21,497 nucleotides of DNA from an uncultured Alphaproteobacteria bacterium. GTDB taxonomy: Bacteria; Pseudomonadota; Alphaproteobacteria; RF32; CAG-239. Every line of letters starts with the position of its first letter. Position 1 is the stretch's first letter. Location of the stretch: assembly GCA_944392285.1 (NCBI GenBank), contig CALXWF010000105.1, forward strand, positions 1-21,497, read 5' to 3'. The notes under the pieces are model-generated. The model saw nothing but the letters and a program-made list of their open reading frames with translations. It was not told the DNA's origin and searched no databases. Shown piece after piece: positions 14,844 to 21,497 of the stretch. Position numbers and translations under genes: made by a program.

Positions 14844-16670
14844 CTATATAGAATTTCCCTTTTGCGTCCGGATAACTTCTGCTGCCAGTTTATCGGCTTT
14901 TATTGCTCCGGATTGACCTTTCGTTGTATCAATGCCGGTATTTTCTTTCAGTTTGCTTCTTGCTGATGACAAACGACGATCTTTTTCTTTACCGGCAGAA
15001 ACGTTACTTTTTCTGACAGATTCTTCTGACATTGCAACATTTTCCAGAAACTGTTTTTTTTCACGGATATTCATGTCTTTTTCATAACAGGTTAATTCAT
15101 CTGCTTTCCGAATTGCTTCCTGTTGTGCTTTTTGAAAGTTCTGTTTCACGGCATCAAGAGTTTCTTTTTCAAGCAATTTCCCTGAATATTCCGACAATAT
15201 GCTCTTAATCTCCGAATTTTCTTTGCTTCCGGAAAATTCTTTGAGAGTTTTATTCAGCTGATCCACCGCACTGTTCAACAATTCCTGGCGTCTTTTTTCT
15301 TCTTTTTTTCCGAAAAGAAACGGTAATTTCATATCAGTATGTTGCAGCGGAACAAAATTATCATTCAGGGCATTGCCGACAGCCTGTTCCAGATCATTGG
15401 CCGAAAGTCCCTGGTCTTTCCGGGAGTTGAAATTTTTTAAAATATTTTCGGTTAATTTCTGAATTTCTTCCAACTGATGAGAGCTGTAAGAAAAATTATT
15501 ACGACGGTCATAATATTTTTTCAGATCTGTGGCCATTGTTTCGTAGGTTTTAACATCAGCTGTTATTTTTGCATATTTCTGACTGTTTTTTATTTCGGCA
15601 ATTTTTTGCGCGGCGGTTTCGAGAAAAATCTGAGAATCCTTAACCAGCGGTAAAGTTTTGCTGTATCTTGTCATATTCAGAATTTTATCCCAATCGTTTG
15701 TGGCGGCTAATTCTTTATTAAGAAATTTATAATAAACAGTCTGGCCGATTTTCAAATGATTTTTGTAAGCATATTTGAAAGTCTGATTAAGTTTTTCAAC
15801 ACTGATTTTCTTAATCAGATCCCCTAAATGAATGTCGCTTGCCAGCAGAGCGGCTATTTTATCGGCTCCCGTCTGTTCGGCTTTGCCGTCGCGGATATCC
15901 ATAAAGACCAGTTCGTTGATAAATTTTTGAGTTGTATCGTCGTTCTGAAAATCGCCGGCTTTTAAAAACAAATCAAACCGATCAGACAGAGTCTCCGGCA
16001 GTTTTTTATTATAACGGGTTACCTTGTAAAATAAAGCGTCCTTTTGCAAAATTTCTTTAACTTTTTCCTTAAAGATATTTCCTTTTAATTTTTTTAACGT
16101 CTTAAAACTGTGAAATTCCGCTTTCATGGAGGCTGTCAAGTCATTGGAAGATTGTATAAGACAGTCATTAATTTTATCTCGCAAAGAAGGATTGCAGTCA
16201 GCATTATAAATAAGCGGAAGTACTTTTTCGAAAGCGCTGTAAGATGCCGTCTGTAAATTTTCCTGCAGTTGAAGAGGAATTTTGGTCAGAGAAGCCTCTC
16301 CGGAGAGTTTGTTTTCATCTAAAAGCGACGAATACGGAGATAATAAAATAAGTTTGATTTTATCCACCGTCGGACAAGCGTCATAAAACGTATGTTTACG
16401 AAATTCCCGAGGAAGACTGTCAATGAAAATATATGTCAGACTATTATAAAAAGAACGGTGTTTCTCATTATTGGCGTCTAACTGCACGGCAAACTGTCCA
16501 AACTCTTTTGCCAGTTTTTCAGCCTCTTCATAAGTTTTAACATTAAGGGAAGCTTCCCGCAGATTGTCTATCATTTGGGATACTTTTGATTTTTTACGAT
16601 CAGCTGACGATGATATATACTCATTAATATCCCGGTTATCAATCCCCTTAAAAATGTTTTGTTCCGGCAT
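14844..16670 (-). CDS. Orphan protein of unknown function (608 aa), probably acquired
   Basis: I recognise no family. The product is soluble, charged and almost all helical, with no signal peptide, membrane span or catalytic motif. The C-terminal third (about residues 430-600) is rich in E, K and Q and looks coiled-coil-prone (RRQELLNSAVDQLNKTLKEF; AVKQNFQKAQQEAIRKADEL) and ends in a Ser/Lys/Arg-rich tail. The frame is open to a TTG at 16691, but that codon overlaps the ribosome site AAGGAG, which fits the ATG at 16670 (10-base spacing). Codon use differs from the neighbours: by hand count Gln is 19 CAG to 12 CAA, against about 1 to 12 in rho, 3 to 13 in typA and 1 to 12 in the argE-like gene. 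It has its own promoter. It could be a secreted effector, a structural protein or a fast-evolving lineage protein; none of these is shown. Confidence 0.8.
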   Translation of the reverse strand: MPEQNIFKGIDNRDINEYISSSADRKKSKVSQMIDNLREASLNVKTYEEAEKLAKEFGQFAVQLDANNEKHRSFYNSLTYIFIDSLPREFRKHTFYDACPTVDKIKLILLSPYSSLLDENKLSGEASLTKIPLQLQENLQTASYSAFEKVLPLIYNADCNPSLRDKINDCLIQSSNDLTASMKAEFHSFKTLKKLKGNIFKEKVKEILQKDALFYKVTRYNKKLPETLSDRFDLFLKAGDFQNDDTTQKFINELVFMDIRDGKAEQTGADKIAALLASDIHLGDLIKKISVEKLNQTFKYAYKNHLKIGQTVYYKFLNKELAATNDWDKILNMTRYSKTLPLVKDSQIFLETAAQKIAEIKNSQKYAKITADVKTYETMATDLKKYYDRRNNFSYSSHQLEEIQKLTENILKNFNSRKDQGLSANDLEQAVGNALNDNFVPLQHTDMKLPFLFGKKEEKRRQELLNSAVDQLNKTLKEFSGSKENSEIKSILSEYSGKLLEKETLDAVKQNFQKAQQEAIRKADELTCYEKDMNIREKKQFLENVAMSEESVRKSNVSAGKEKDRRLSSARSKLKENTGIDTTKGQSGAIKADKLAAEVIRTQKGNSI

Positions 16671-16700
16671 AACTTTCGGTCTCCTTCTCAAATATATTGC

Positions 16701-16922
16701 TTAATTATATATAAATATTGGACAAAAATCAATATTATTTGGAAAATCAAAATAAATTTTTATTTTAATTATTGACAACCCGGAAAACGTTTTTATATAC
16801 TTTCTGACATAACGAATATGAAAGATGCAGATGTCTAATTGTTTTACATATAGTTCACTGAATTCCGGAAAGACCTTTTCCGGAACATCTGCTGTTTTTC
16901 TTCTTATTTCCATTCTGCTCAT
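16701..16922 (-). CDS. Doubtful small ORF (73 aa)
   Basis: An open frame with ATG at 16922 preceded by AGAGGA at 6 bases, which is the main argument for it. The first 45 or so residues (MSRMEIRRKTADVPEKVFPEF) look protein-like. The rest (IIKIKIYFDFPNNIDF) is what AT-rich non-coding DNA gives, and it runs through the orphan gene's promoter. The frame also covers two perfect inverted repeats, which is unusual for coding DNA. It could be a gene remnant or an accident; the candidate RNA on the opposite strand is the competing reading. Confidence 0.2.
   Translation of the reverse strand: MSRMEIRRKTADVPEKVFPEFSELYVKQLDICIFHIRYVRKYIKTFSGLSIIKIKIYFDFPNNIDFCPIFIYN
16704..16732 (-). promoter_or_regulatory. 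Promoter of the 608-aa orphan gene
   Basis: On the minus strand TTGATT (16727-16732), 17 bases, then a perfect TATAAT (16704-16709). The start near 16697 leaves a leader of about 27 nt with the AAGGAG ribosome site. It supports independent expression of the orphan. Confidence 0.7.
16772..16905 (+). ncRNA. Candidate small RNA with own promoter and terminator-like end
   Basis: TTGACA (16772-16777) is followed by TATATA (16794-16799, 16-bp spacer) or TATACT (16796-16801, 18-bp spacer), giving a start near 16807. Downstream, GCAGATGT (16827-16834) pairs perfectly with ACATCTGC (16885-16892). Between them TTCCGGAAA (16863-16871) pairs with TTTCCGGAA (16877-16885) in a 9-bp hairpin; the two share base 16885. 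A T-rich run starts at 16894. Promoter, folded body and T run together give a transcript of about 95 nt. The same promoter might instead read on toward the gene at 17166. Confidence 0.35.
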
Positions 16923-16928
16923 TACGGT

Positions 16929-16988
16929 CCTCTAGGTCGAGGAAAGTTCTTTAGACCTGGAGGTAAAATTCGGACCCCGGGGTCTAAA
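16929..16988. repeat. Cluster of overlapping GACC/GGTC inverted repeats, possible operator
   Basis: CCTCTAGGTC (16929-16938) faces GACCTGGAGG (16954-16963) with one mismatch. TTTAGACC (16950-16957) faces GGTCTAAA (16981-16988) perfectly. A 12-bp palindrome GACCCCGGGGTC lies at 16973-16984. A possible -10 TATAAA follows at 16993-16998. Such half-site clustering upstream of an operon suggests a binding array for a dimeric regulator, or the end of a lost mobile element. Confidence 0.4.
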
Positions 16989-17022
16989 AACTTATAAACC
17001 AACCAAGAGATAAGCAGATACC

Positions 17023-17079
17023 ATGAAAAAACAATTTAACCTTAACATCATCATTATCCTTCTCCGAGCTAGCCTCTGA
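17023..17079 (+). CDS. Possible leader peptide (18 aa, Ile/Leu-rich) of an attenuator
   Basis: A short frame MKKQFNLNIIIILLRASL, ending TGA at 17077-17079, with four Ile and two Leu codons in a row followed by Arg. Such runs mark leader peptides of branched-chain amino-acid attenuators in proteobacteria. The stop codon lies inside the left arm of a strong hairpin (17072-17110), as expected for a translation-controlled structure. The ribosome site is weak (AGAGA about 14 bases upstream). The downstream genes are a GNAT acetyltransferase and an ArgE-like deacetylase rather than ilv or leu genes, which is the odd part. Confidence 0.45.
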   Translation: MKKQFNLNIIIILLRASL

Positions 17080-17126
17080 GCGGTTAATTTTGGCCGTGGC
17101 GTTCAGAGGCAACTTTGAAAACGGCC
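17072..17126 (+). promoter_or_regulatory. Two competing hairpins in the 17166 operon leader
   Basis: GCCTCTGAGCG (17072-17082) pairs with CGTTCAGAGGC (17100-17110), 11 bp with one G-U. GGCCGT (17092-17097) lies in its loop and is complementary to ACGGCC (17121-17126) beyond it, so nested helices cannot coexist. A ribosome at the leader stop would block the first and favour the second. Neither is followed by a T run, so any termination would be Rho-dependent, or the control may be of another kind. Confidence 0.4.
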
Positions 17127-17165
17127 GCAAAGAATTAACAAATTTAATAAGGATAAAGAAAAAAG

Positions 17166-17927
17166 ATGATGTACAAAGCCAAAGACGGACATTTATACCG
17201 CGTCCGCAATGCCGAGAGAAGAGATATATTACAAATGGTTCGGGTTCATAATGCCTCGGCCTGCAAAACTTATGAGCCTTTTCGTGAGCAATACCCGCAT
17301 TTATATGCCGCTTTTTCCAAGGCCAATTTAAAAGCCAGTTGGGACGGCTATTTTGATAAATGCGAACAAAATCAAGACTTCATGGGAATAGTCGTTGAAA
17401 AATTAACCGCCGACAGCCAAGGCAACACCCAAAGTCGCATCGTTGGTGTATGTAAAGCCGGCACCTTAAGCCCGCAATACAGAGAACACTTAGAAGAAGT
17501 TCGCGGCCGCAAATTTACCGACCAAGAAGTTGCGGCCTATGCCAATTTACAAACCATCTACATAGATCCCGCCTATCAAGGTTTAGGCTTAGGGCGTGCG
17601 GTTATGGGCTATTTTGCCAATCATTACAGCGCCAAAGGTTGCCGCCATGCTTTAACCGAAACTTTAAGCGGCTATGCAGAATCTCCAAAGTTTTTCAACC
17701 GTGTCGGCGGTGCCGAATGTTTGGGAGATTACAGTGAAGACCCACAAAAAGCGGTAAACAATTCCACTCAAGCGGCCGGTCAAGACATACCGTTAAAATT
17801 ATGGTTTATGCCTGATTTATCATCAATGAAAATGATTTGCTATTTTGAACAAAAATATCGTGAACAACAAGCCAAGCAAGCTGTTGCTTTAAGACTGGCC
17901 GCAAACGGAGGACGTTATGGATTCTAA
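17166..17927 (+). CDS. GNAT-family N-acetyltransferase
   Basis: A 253-residue acetyltransferase that should use acetyl-CoA; the acceptor is unknown. The fold's motif A is clear at about residues 129-155: LQTIYIDPAYQGLGLGRAVMGYFANHY, with the CoA-binding Q-x-x-G-x-G pattern. An N-terminal segment (RVRNAERRDILQMVRVHN) is a typical GNAT beginning. The sequence before motif A is longer than in minimal GNATs. AAGGATAAAG precedes two adjacent ATGs (17166 and 17169), and either may be used. It overlaps the deacetylase start by 11 bases, so the two are translationally coupled. An acetyltransferase coupled to an ArgE-like deacetylase hints at making and removing an N-acetyl group on an amino acid, but this is inference. 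Confidence 0.85.
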   Translation: MMYKAKDGHLYRVRNAERRDILQMVRVHNASACKTYEPFREQYPHLYAAFSKANLKASWDGYFDKCEQNQDFMGIVVEKLTADSQGNTQSRIVGVCKAGTLSPQYREHLEEVRGRKFTDQEVAAYANLQTIYIDPAYQGLGLGRAVMGYFANHYSAKGCRHALTETLSGYAESPKFFNRVGGAECLGDYSEDPQKAVNNSTQAAGQDIPLKLWFMPDLSSMKMICYFEQKYREQQAKQAVALRLAANGGRYGF

Positions 17928-19005
17928 ATCTTGTCTGGCAAAATTAGTTTCATTTGACACCCAAATCCACAACAACACCTTAGAGGCGGTTACTTGGGTA
18001 AAAGATTATTTACAAACATTTGGGGCGGAAGTTGAATTTTTATATAATCAAGAAAAAAACCGAGCTTCGCTTATGGCGGTCATTGGTGACAAGACGCGCG
18101 GTGGCACCTTATTTTCCGGCCATCTGGATACGGTTCCGGCAGATGAAACTTTTTACAAAGGCACACCCTTTACCTTAAGAGAAGAGCAAGACAAACTTTA
18201 CGGCCGCGGTGCTTGTGACATGAAAGGACCGATAGCCGGTTTTTTGGCGGCCGTGCCCAAACTGATAAGGCAAGGCAAAGCGGCTGGCTTGGTCTTAACC
18301 CATGATGAAGAAGGAGGTTTTAAGGCCGTAGAGCAATTAACCACCGAAGCGGCAGGCCTGAAATTTCTGCAAGGATGGAAAAATTGTATTGTCATGGAGC
18401 CAACCGAGCTTAAGGCCGTAACGGCGCACAAAGGCACCAGATTATTAGAAATCAGACATAGCGGGCTGAGCGGTCATTCGTCCAGACCTTCTTTATGTAT
18501 AGATGCTTTAGACGCGGCGGTGCAAAGCTATCAACATTTATTTTCCGGTTTCCGTCGTCTTTCTGAAGAATATGGGGCAAACAACGCCTTTTTAGAGCCC
18601 TACTCTACCGTAACCTGCGGCATTTTTAAAGCCGGCGAGGCCATAAACACCGTGTCGGATAAAGCCTTTTACACGGTTTTGAGTCGTGAAAATCCGGATA
18701 ATGATTTCACTCGTTTTTTTGCAGAAGTTTTTAATAATTTTGAGAACAAAAGCCAGCCAAAGCTGGAGCAAAAACTATATGCCTATGCGTTTAAAAGCAG
18801 TTGCGACAAAGACTTTTTAAACAAGCTGAATGCCGGCCAAGCCGGTCAAGCGGTAAATTTTGGCACCGAAGCCGGATTTTTTGAAAAAGCAGGCATTCCG
18901 ACGGTTGTTTTCGGCCCCGGCAGCATTACCAAGGCACACACCAAAGATGAATATATTTTAACTTCCGAGCTGTTGCTTTGGGAAGAAATGGTGGCTAAAA
19001 TCTAA
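17917..19005 (+). CDS. M20-family deacetylase/peptidase, ArgE-like
   Basis: A zinc-dependent hydrolase of the M20 family, closest in pattern to acetylornithine deacetylase (ArgE) and succinyl-diaminopimelate desuccinylase (DapE). Metal and catalytic residues are visible: His69 and Asp71 in SGHLDTVP, Asp101 in GRGACDMKGP, Glu131-Glu132 in HDEEGG, and His341 in KAHTKDEYI. The lid-domain His is in GLSGHSSRP. At 362 residues it has the usual length. GGAGG lies 5 bases before the ATG inside the end of the GNAT gene. The end overlaps the convergent HAD gene by 4 bases. ArgE is the best guess, but substrate specificity within M20 cannot be read reliably, so I give no symbol. Confidence 0.88.
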   Translation: MDSKSCLAKLVSFDTQIHNNTLEAVTWVKDYLQTFGAEVEFLYNQEKNRASLMAVIGDKTRGGTLFSGHLDTVPADETFYKGTPFTLREEQDKLYGRGACDMKGPIAGFLAAVPKLIRQGKAAGLVLTHDEEGGFKAVEQLTTEAAGLKFLQGWKNCIVMEPTELKAVTAHKGTRLLEIRHSGLSGHSSRPSLCIDALDAAVQSYQHLFSGFRRLSEEYGANNAFLEPYSTVTCGIFKAGEAINTVSDKAFYTVLSRENPDNDFTRFFAEVFNNFENKSQPKLEQKLYAYAFKSSCDKDFLNKLNAGQAGQAVNFGTEAGFFEKAGIPTVVFGPGSITKAHTKDEYILTSELLLWEEMVAKI

Positions 19006-19688
19006 TAATGGCTTTGCAAAAAAGCAAAAACATCATCCATGGTTTGAAAAACATTTTTAATATTAAGTTTTTTCAGATTTTCTTGAAATTCCGGCGTTTG
19101 GGTCATATCGCTGCCGATAAAAGCCACCGGGGTCATAGAGGCCGCAACGGCGGCCTGAAGGCCGGCAAGAGAATCTTCAATCACCACACAATTTTCGGGC
19201 TTAACATTCATTTTTTTTGCGGCGAGCAAAAAGATATCAGGTTTGGGCTTTCCATGTTCAACCATATCGACGGTAAAAATCTGTGTTTCATCAAAAATAT
19301 CATTGATTTTGACAATATTGATTTTATCGAGCGTTTTGCTTAAAATTCCACCGGTTGCAATACATTGTTTAATCTGATGAGCCTGATTATATTCAAAGAT
19401 TTTGCGAATACCTTTGGTTAAATCAAAACCTTTCAGCATATATTGATAGTCGCGTTTAAGAGCTTCTTCCCAAAAGGCGTCGTCGGTTTCAATACCGAGC
19501 TTTGCAAGCACTTCTGACTTTGTTTTGTCGCCCATGCCGGCAATATAATGCGCCGCTGTCTGAAAATCCCAATTAAGGTTAAATTTTTCATTAAGCATAT
19601 CCATACGGGTTTTGAGCCAAAGTTTTTCCGTATCGGCAATAACGCCGTCAAAATCCCAGATAACCAATTTAAATTTTACATCAGACAT
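19002..19688 (-). CDS. HAD-superfamily hydrolase, beta-phosphoglucomutase-like
   Basis: A cytoplasmic phosphatase or phosphomutase of 228 residues. Motif I is WDFDGVIADTE with nucleophile Asp12 and acid/base Asp14. Motif II is the TGG near residue 117, motif III the Lys in GKPKPD, and motif IV VIEDSLAGLQAA. An alpha-helical cap lies between motif I and motif II (about residues 20-90), the type C1 arrangement of beta-PGM and phosphoglycolate phosphatase relatives. The substrate cannot be named. It converges on the M20 gene with a 4-bp stop-codon overlap and has no visible terminator between them. Confidence 0.9.
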   Translation of the reverse strand: MSDVKFKLVIWDFDGVIADTEKLWLKTRMDMLNEKFNLNWDFQTAAHYIAGMGDKTKSEVLAKLGIETDDAFWEEALKRDYQYMLKGFDLTKGIRKIFEYNQAHQIKQCIATGGILSKTLDKINIVKINDIFDETQIFTVDMVEHGKPKPDIFLLAAKKMNVKPENCVVIEDSLAGLQAAVAASMTPVAFIGSDMTQTPEFQENLKKLNIKNVFQTMDDVFAFLQSHY

Positions 19689-19894
19689 AAATTATTCTCA
19701 CCAATTCAGATTAACGCTTAACGCTAGCATAATATAATTTAAGAATGTTTAATTTTTAAGTTTTTGCCGCAAAAACGGCTAAAATTTTCTTTTCATAAGA
19801 AGCCCGTACAAAAGAATTTTCCCCCTGGTTTGATAAATCATACGTCAACAAAGCAAAAACCTCTCCAGAGTCAAAAAAACAGCCTTTTAAAAGC

Positions 19895-19923
19895 TTGCAA
19901 CAATTTTAGAGAAAGGCTATAAA
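19895..19923 (+). promoter_or_regulatory. mnmE promoter
   Basis: TTGCAA (19895-19900), 17 bases, then TATAAA (19918-19923). The start near 19930 gives a very short leader that still contains the AAGGAG ribosome site. The rest of the 258-bp gap from 19689 shows nothing else clear. Confidence 0.6.
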
Positions 19924-19946
19924 ATTTTTAAGCAAAAGGAGAAAAA

Positions 19947-21290
19947 ATGACCGCATCGACAATTTATGCTCTTTCAACCGTATACGGAAAATCCGGCGTT
20001 GCCGTCATACGCATATCCGGCCCGCAGGCCGCAAAAGCCATATCAGCGTTAACGGATTTAGACATAAGCAAAATAAAACCGCGTTATGCCTATTTTAAGA
20101 CGCTGCACAATCCGCAAAGCAAAGAGAGTTTGGACCAAGCGCTGATTTTATATTTTAAGGCGCCGCATTCTTTTACCGGAGAAGACCTTGTTGAAATCCA
20201 GTGCCACGGGTCAAAGGCGGTTATAAAAGCTTTATTGGAGGTTTTGGCAAGTTTGCCTGATTTTCGCATGGCTGAACCCGGAGAATATTCAAGGCGCGCT
20301 TTTTACAATAACAAGTTTGACCTAACGGCGGCTGAAGGTTTGGCAGATTTAATAGATGCGGAAACCTCCGAGCAACAAAAATATGCCATACGTCAAATGG
20401 AAGGCGGGCTAAAAAACTTATATGAGGGCTGGCGCGAGCAGTTATTAAAGCACTTGGCACATTTAGAAGCCTTTATAGATTTTCCGGAAGAAGAGCTCCC
20501 GCAAGACGTTATAGATACAATGTTGAACGATGTATTTAAACTTTCGTCTTCGATAAAAGAGCACTTAAATTCCGGCTCTGTCGGGGAAAGGCTGCGTGAA
20601 GGGTTTCGGGTTGTTGTTGTCGGACCGCCGAATGCCGGCAAGTCGAGCTTATTGAACGCTGTTGTAAAAAGAGAAGCCGCCATTGTTTCAGACATTGCCG
20701 GTACCACGCGTGATGCCATAGATATTAATTTAGATATTAAAGGTTATCCGGTCATGTTTACCGACACGGCAGGTTTAAGAGAAGTAGAAGATGAGATTGA
20801 GCAAAAAGGCATAGCCATTGCACTAAACAAAGTAAAAGAGGCAGATTTACTGATTTGTTTGTTTGATGCATGCAAAGACTCTGTTCAAATATTTGAAAAT
20901 ATTGCAAAATCATTTAAAAACAAAATCTTATACGTTGCCAATAAATGCGAGACTTTAACAAATGAACACTGTGCTAAATTAAAAAAAGAAGGCATATTGA
21001 CTATTTCTGCCAAATATAATCAAGGCATAGAAGAACTGATGGATGAGATAGCAACCGAAATATCAGAAAGGTTTACATCAGGCAGTGGTTTATTGTTAAC
21101 CAGAAGCCGCTATCGTCAGGCTCTGACGGCAGCGGTTGAAAATCTGGATAATTTCAGTTTTGACAAAGAAATAGAGCTTTCGGCGGAAGATTTGCGCTTA
21201 GCGGCAAGGGAACTTGGCAAAATAACCGGCAAGATAGAAGTAGACGAGATTTTAGATAAGATTTTTGGCGACTTCTGCATCGGCAAATAA
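19947..21290 (+). CDS. mnmE: tRNA modification GTPase MnmE
   Basis: With MnmG, MnmE adds the carboxymethylaminomethyl group to uridine 34 of certain tRNAs. The 447-residue protein has the N-terminal tetrahydrofolate-binding domain (opening with TIYALSTVYGKSGVAVIRISG), a helical domain, and an inserted G domain with GPPNAGKSS (226-234), TTRD (253-256), DTAG (273-276) and NKCE (332-335, with Glu in place of the usual Asp). The C-terminal CIGK (444-447) supplies the catalytic Cys. AAGGAG lies 6 bases before the ATG. mnmG would be the expected next gene, but none begins before the window ends. Confidence 0.97.
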   Translation: MTASTIYALSTVYGKSGVAVIRISGPQAAKAISALTDLDISKIKPRYAYFKTLHNPQSKESLDQALILYFKAPHSFTGEDLVEIQCHGSKAVIKALLEVLASLPDFRMAEPGEYSRRAFYNNKFDLTAAEGLADLIDAETSEQQKYAIRQMEGGLKNLYEGWREQLLKHLAHLEAFIDFPEEELPQDVIDTMLNDVFKLSSSIKEHLNSGSVGERLREGFRVVVVGPPNAGKSSLLNAVVKREAAIVSDIAGTTRDAIDINLDIKGYPVMFTDTAGLREVEDEIEQKGIAIALNKVKEADLLICLFDACKDSVQIFENIAKSFKNKILYVANKCETLTNEHCAKLKKEGILTISAKYNQGIEELMDEIATEISERFTSGSGLLLTRSRYRQALTAAVENLDNFSFDKEIELSAEDLRLAARELGKITGKIEVDEILDKIFGDFCIGK

Positions 21291-21314
21291 CCCCTATTCT
21301 CTTGTCCCCACATT

Positions 21315-21497
21315 TCTATATTGTCATTCTGCGCCCTTTTTCCTATTTCCCTGTCATTCCAAAGGCCAGCCCCAACTCTCTATACTGTCATCCTGAAGGT
21401 CACACCCTGCGGGCTGTGACACATTCAGGATCCATAACCCCTGCGAAGCAGACAAAATAACATAAAGAGACCCTGAAACGAGTTCAGGGTGACAGTA
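21315..21497. repeat. Palindromic repeat element with 15-bp inverted ends
   Basis: TACTGTCATCCTGAA (21383-21397) and TTCAGGGTGACAGTA (21483-21497) are inverted copies with one difference. Inside, ATCCTGAA (21390-21397) pairs with TTCAGGAT (21424-21431) around GTCACA/TGTGAC (21399-21404, 21415-21420). ACCCTGAA (21470-21477) pairs with TTCAGGGT (21483-21490). A TCTATAYTGTCATYCTG unit occurs twice (21315-21331 and 21379-21395), and TGTCATTCC lies between them. This looks like a dispersed intergenic palindrome family. The element may continue beyond the window. Confidence 0.6.

Noticed and set aside
17072..17126. Classical U-tract terminator in the 17166 operon leader
   Set aside because: The hairpins are strong, but neither is followed by a T run, so I report them as competing structures only.
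1..21497. CRISPR array, phage or transposase genes
   Set aside because: No evenly spaced direct repeats of CRISPR size, no cas, integrase, capsid or transposase-like protein was found in any frame considered.

Overview
The window looks like chromosomal DNA of an alphaproteobacterium from a moderately AT-rich lineage that I cannot name. Every confidently recognised gene is a bacterial housekeeping gene. The strongest lineage signal is gene order. coaE-dnaQ point one way and rho, followed 5.2 kb later by mnmE, point the other way, around a 522-bp AT-rich gap. In Caulobacter and its relatives these same two gene clusters flank the chromosome origin. The gap carries DnaA-box, CtrA-box and GANTC motifs, so I call it a probable oriC (12949-13470).

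Layout. 1-174 holds palindromic repeats and a terminator. 175-830 has two short unknown genes on the minus strand. 938-2898 is groES-groEL (minus). It diverges from a two-gene operon of unknown function with a very good sigma70-type promoter (3093-3906). 3945-6426 is a minus-strand run of a PfkB-family kinase, an A24 prepilin peptidase and a single-domain voltage-gated cation channel with an unusual selectivity filter. 6543-6782 is a 2[4Fe-4S] ferredoxin (minus), divergent from htpG (6937-8775). 8815-9551 has two small membrane proteins (minus). 9784-11607 is typA/bipA. 11645-12948 is coaE-dnaQ (minus), then the origin-like gap, then rho (13471-14724).

The stretch between rho and mnmE (14735-19946) is the accessory part. 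It holds a 608-residue orphan protein with its own promoter and codon use unlike its neighbours. Next comes a non-coding zone rich in inverted repeats (16770-17165). That zone contains a candidate small RNA, a cluster of GGTC/GACC palindromes and a possible 18-codon leader peptide with the run NIIIILLR. Then come a translationally coupled GNAT acetyltransferase and ArgE-like M20 deacetylase, and a convergent HAD phosphatase. mnmE (19947-21290) follows, and the window ends in a palindromic repeat bounded by 15-bp inverted repeats.

How the genes fit together: protein folding (GroES/EL, HtpG), translation and tRNA modification (TypA, MnmE), replication and transcription (DnaQ, Rho, oriC) and cofactor supply (CoaE) make up the backbone. 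The parts worth a second look are the origin motifs, the orphan gene with its flanking palindromes, the Ile/Leu leader in front of an acetyltransferase/deacetylase pair, and the channel filter. I found no tRNA, rRNA, CRISPR array, transposase or recognisable phage gene.
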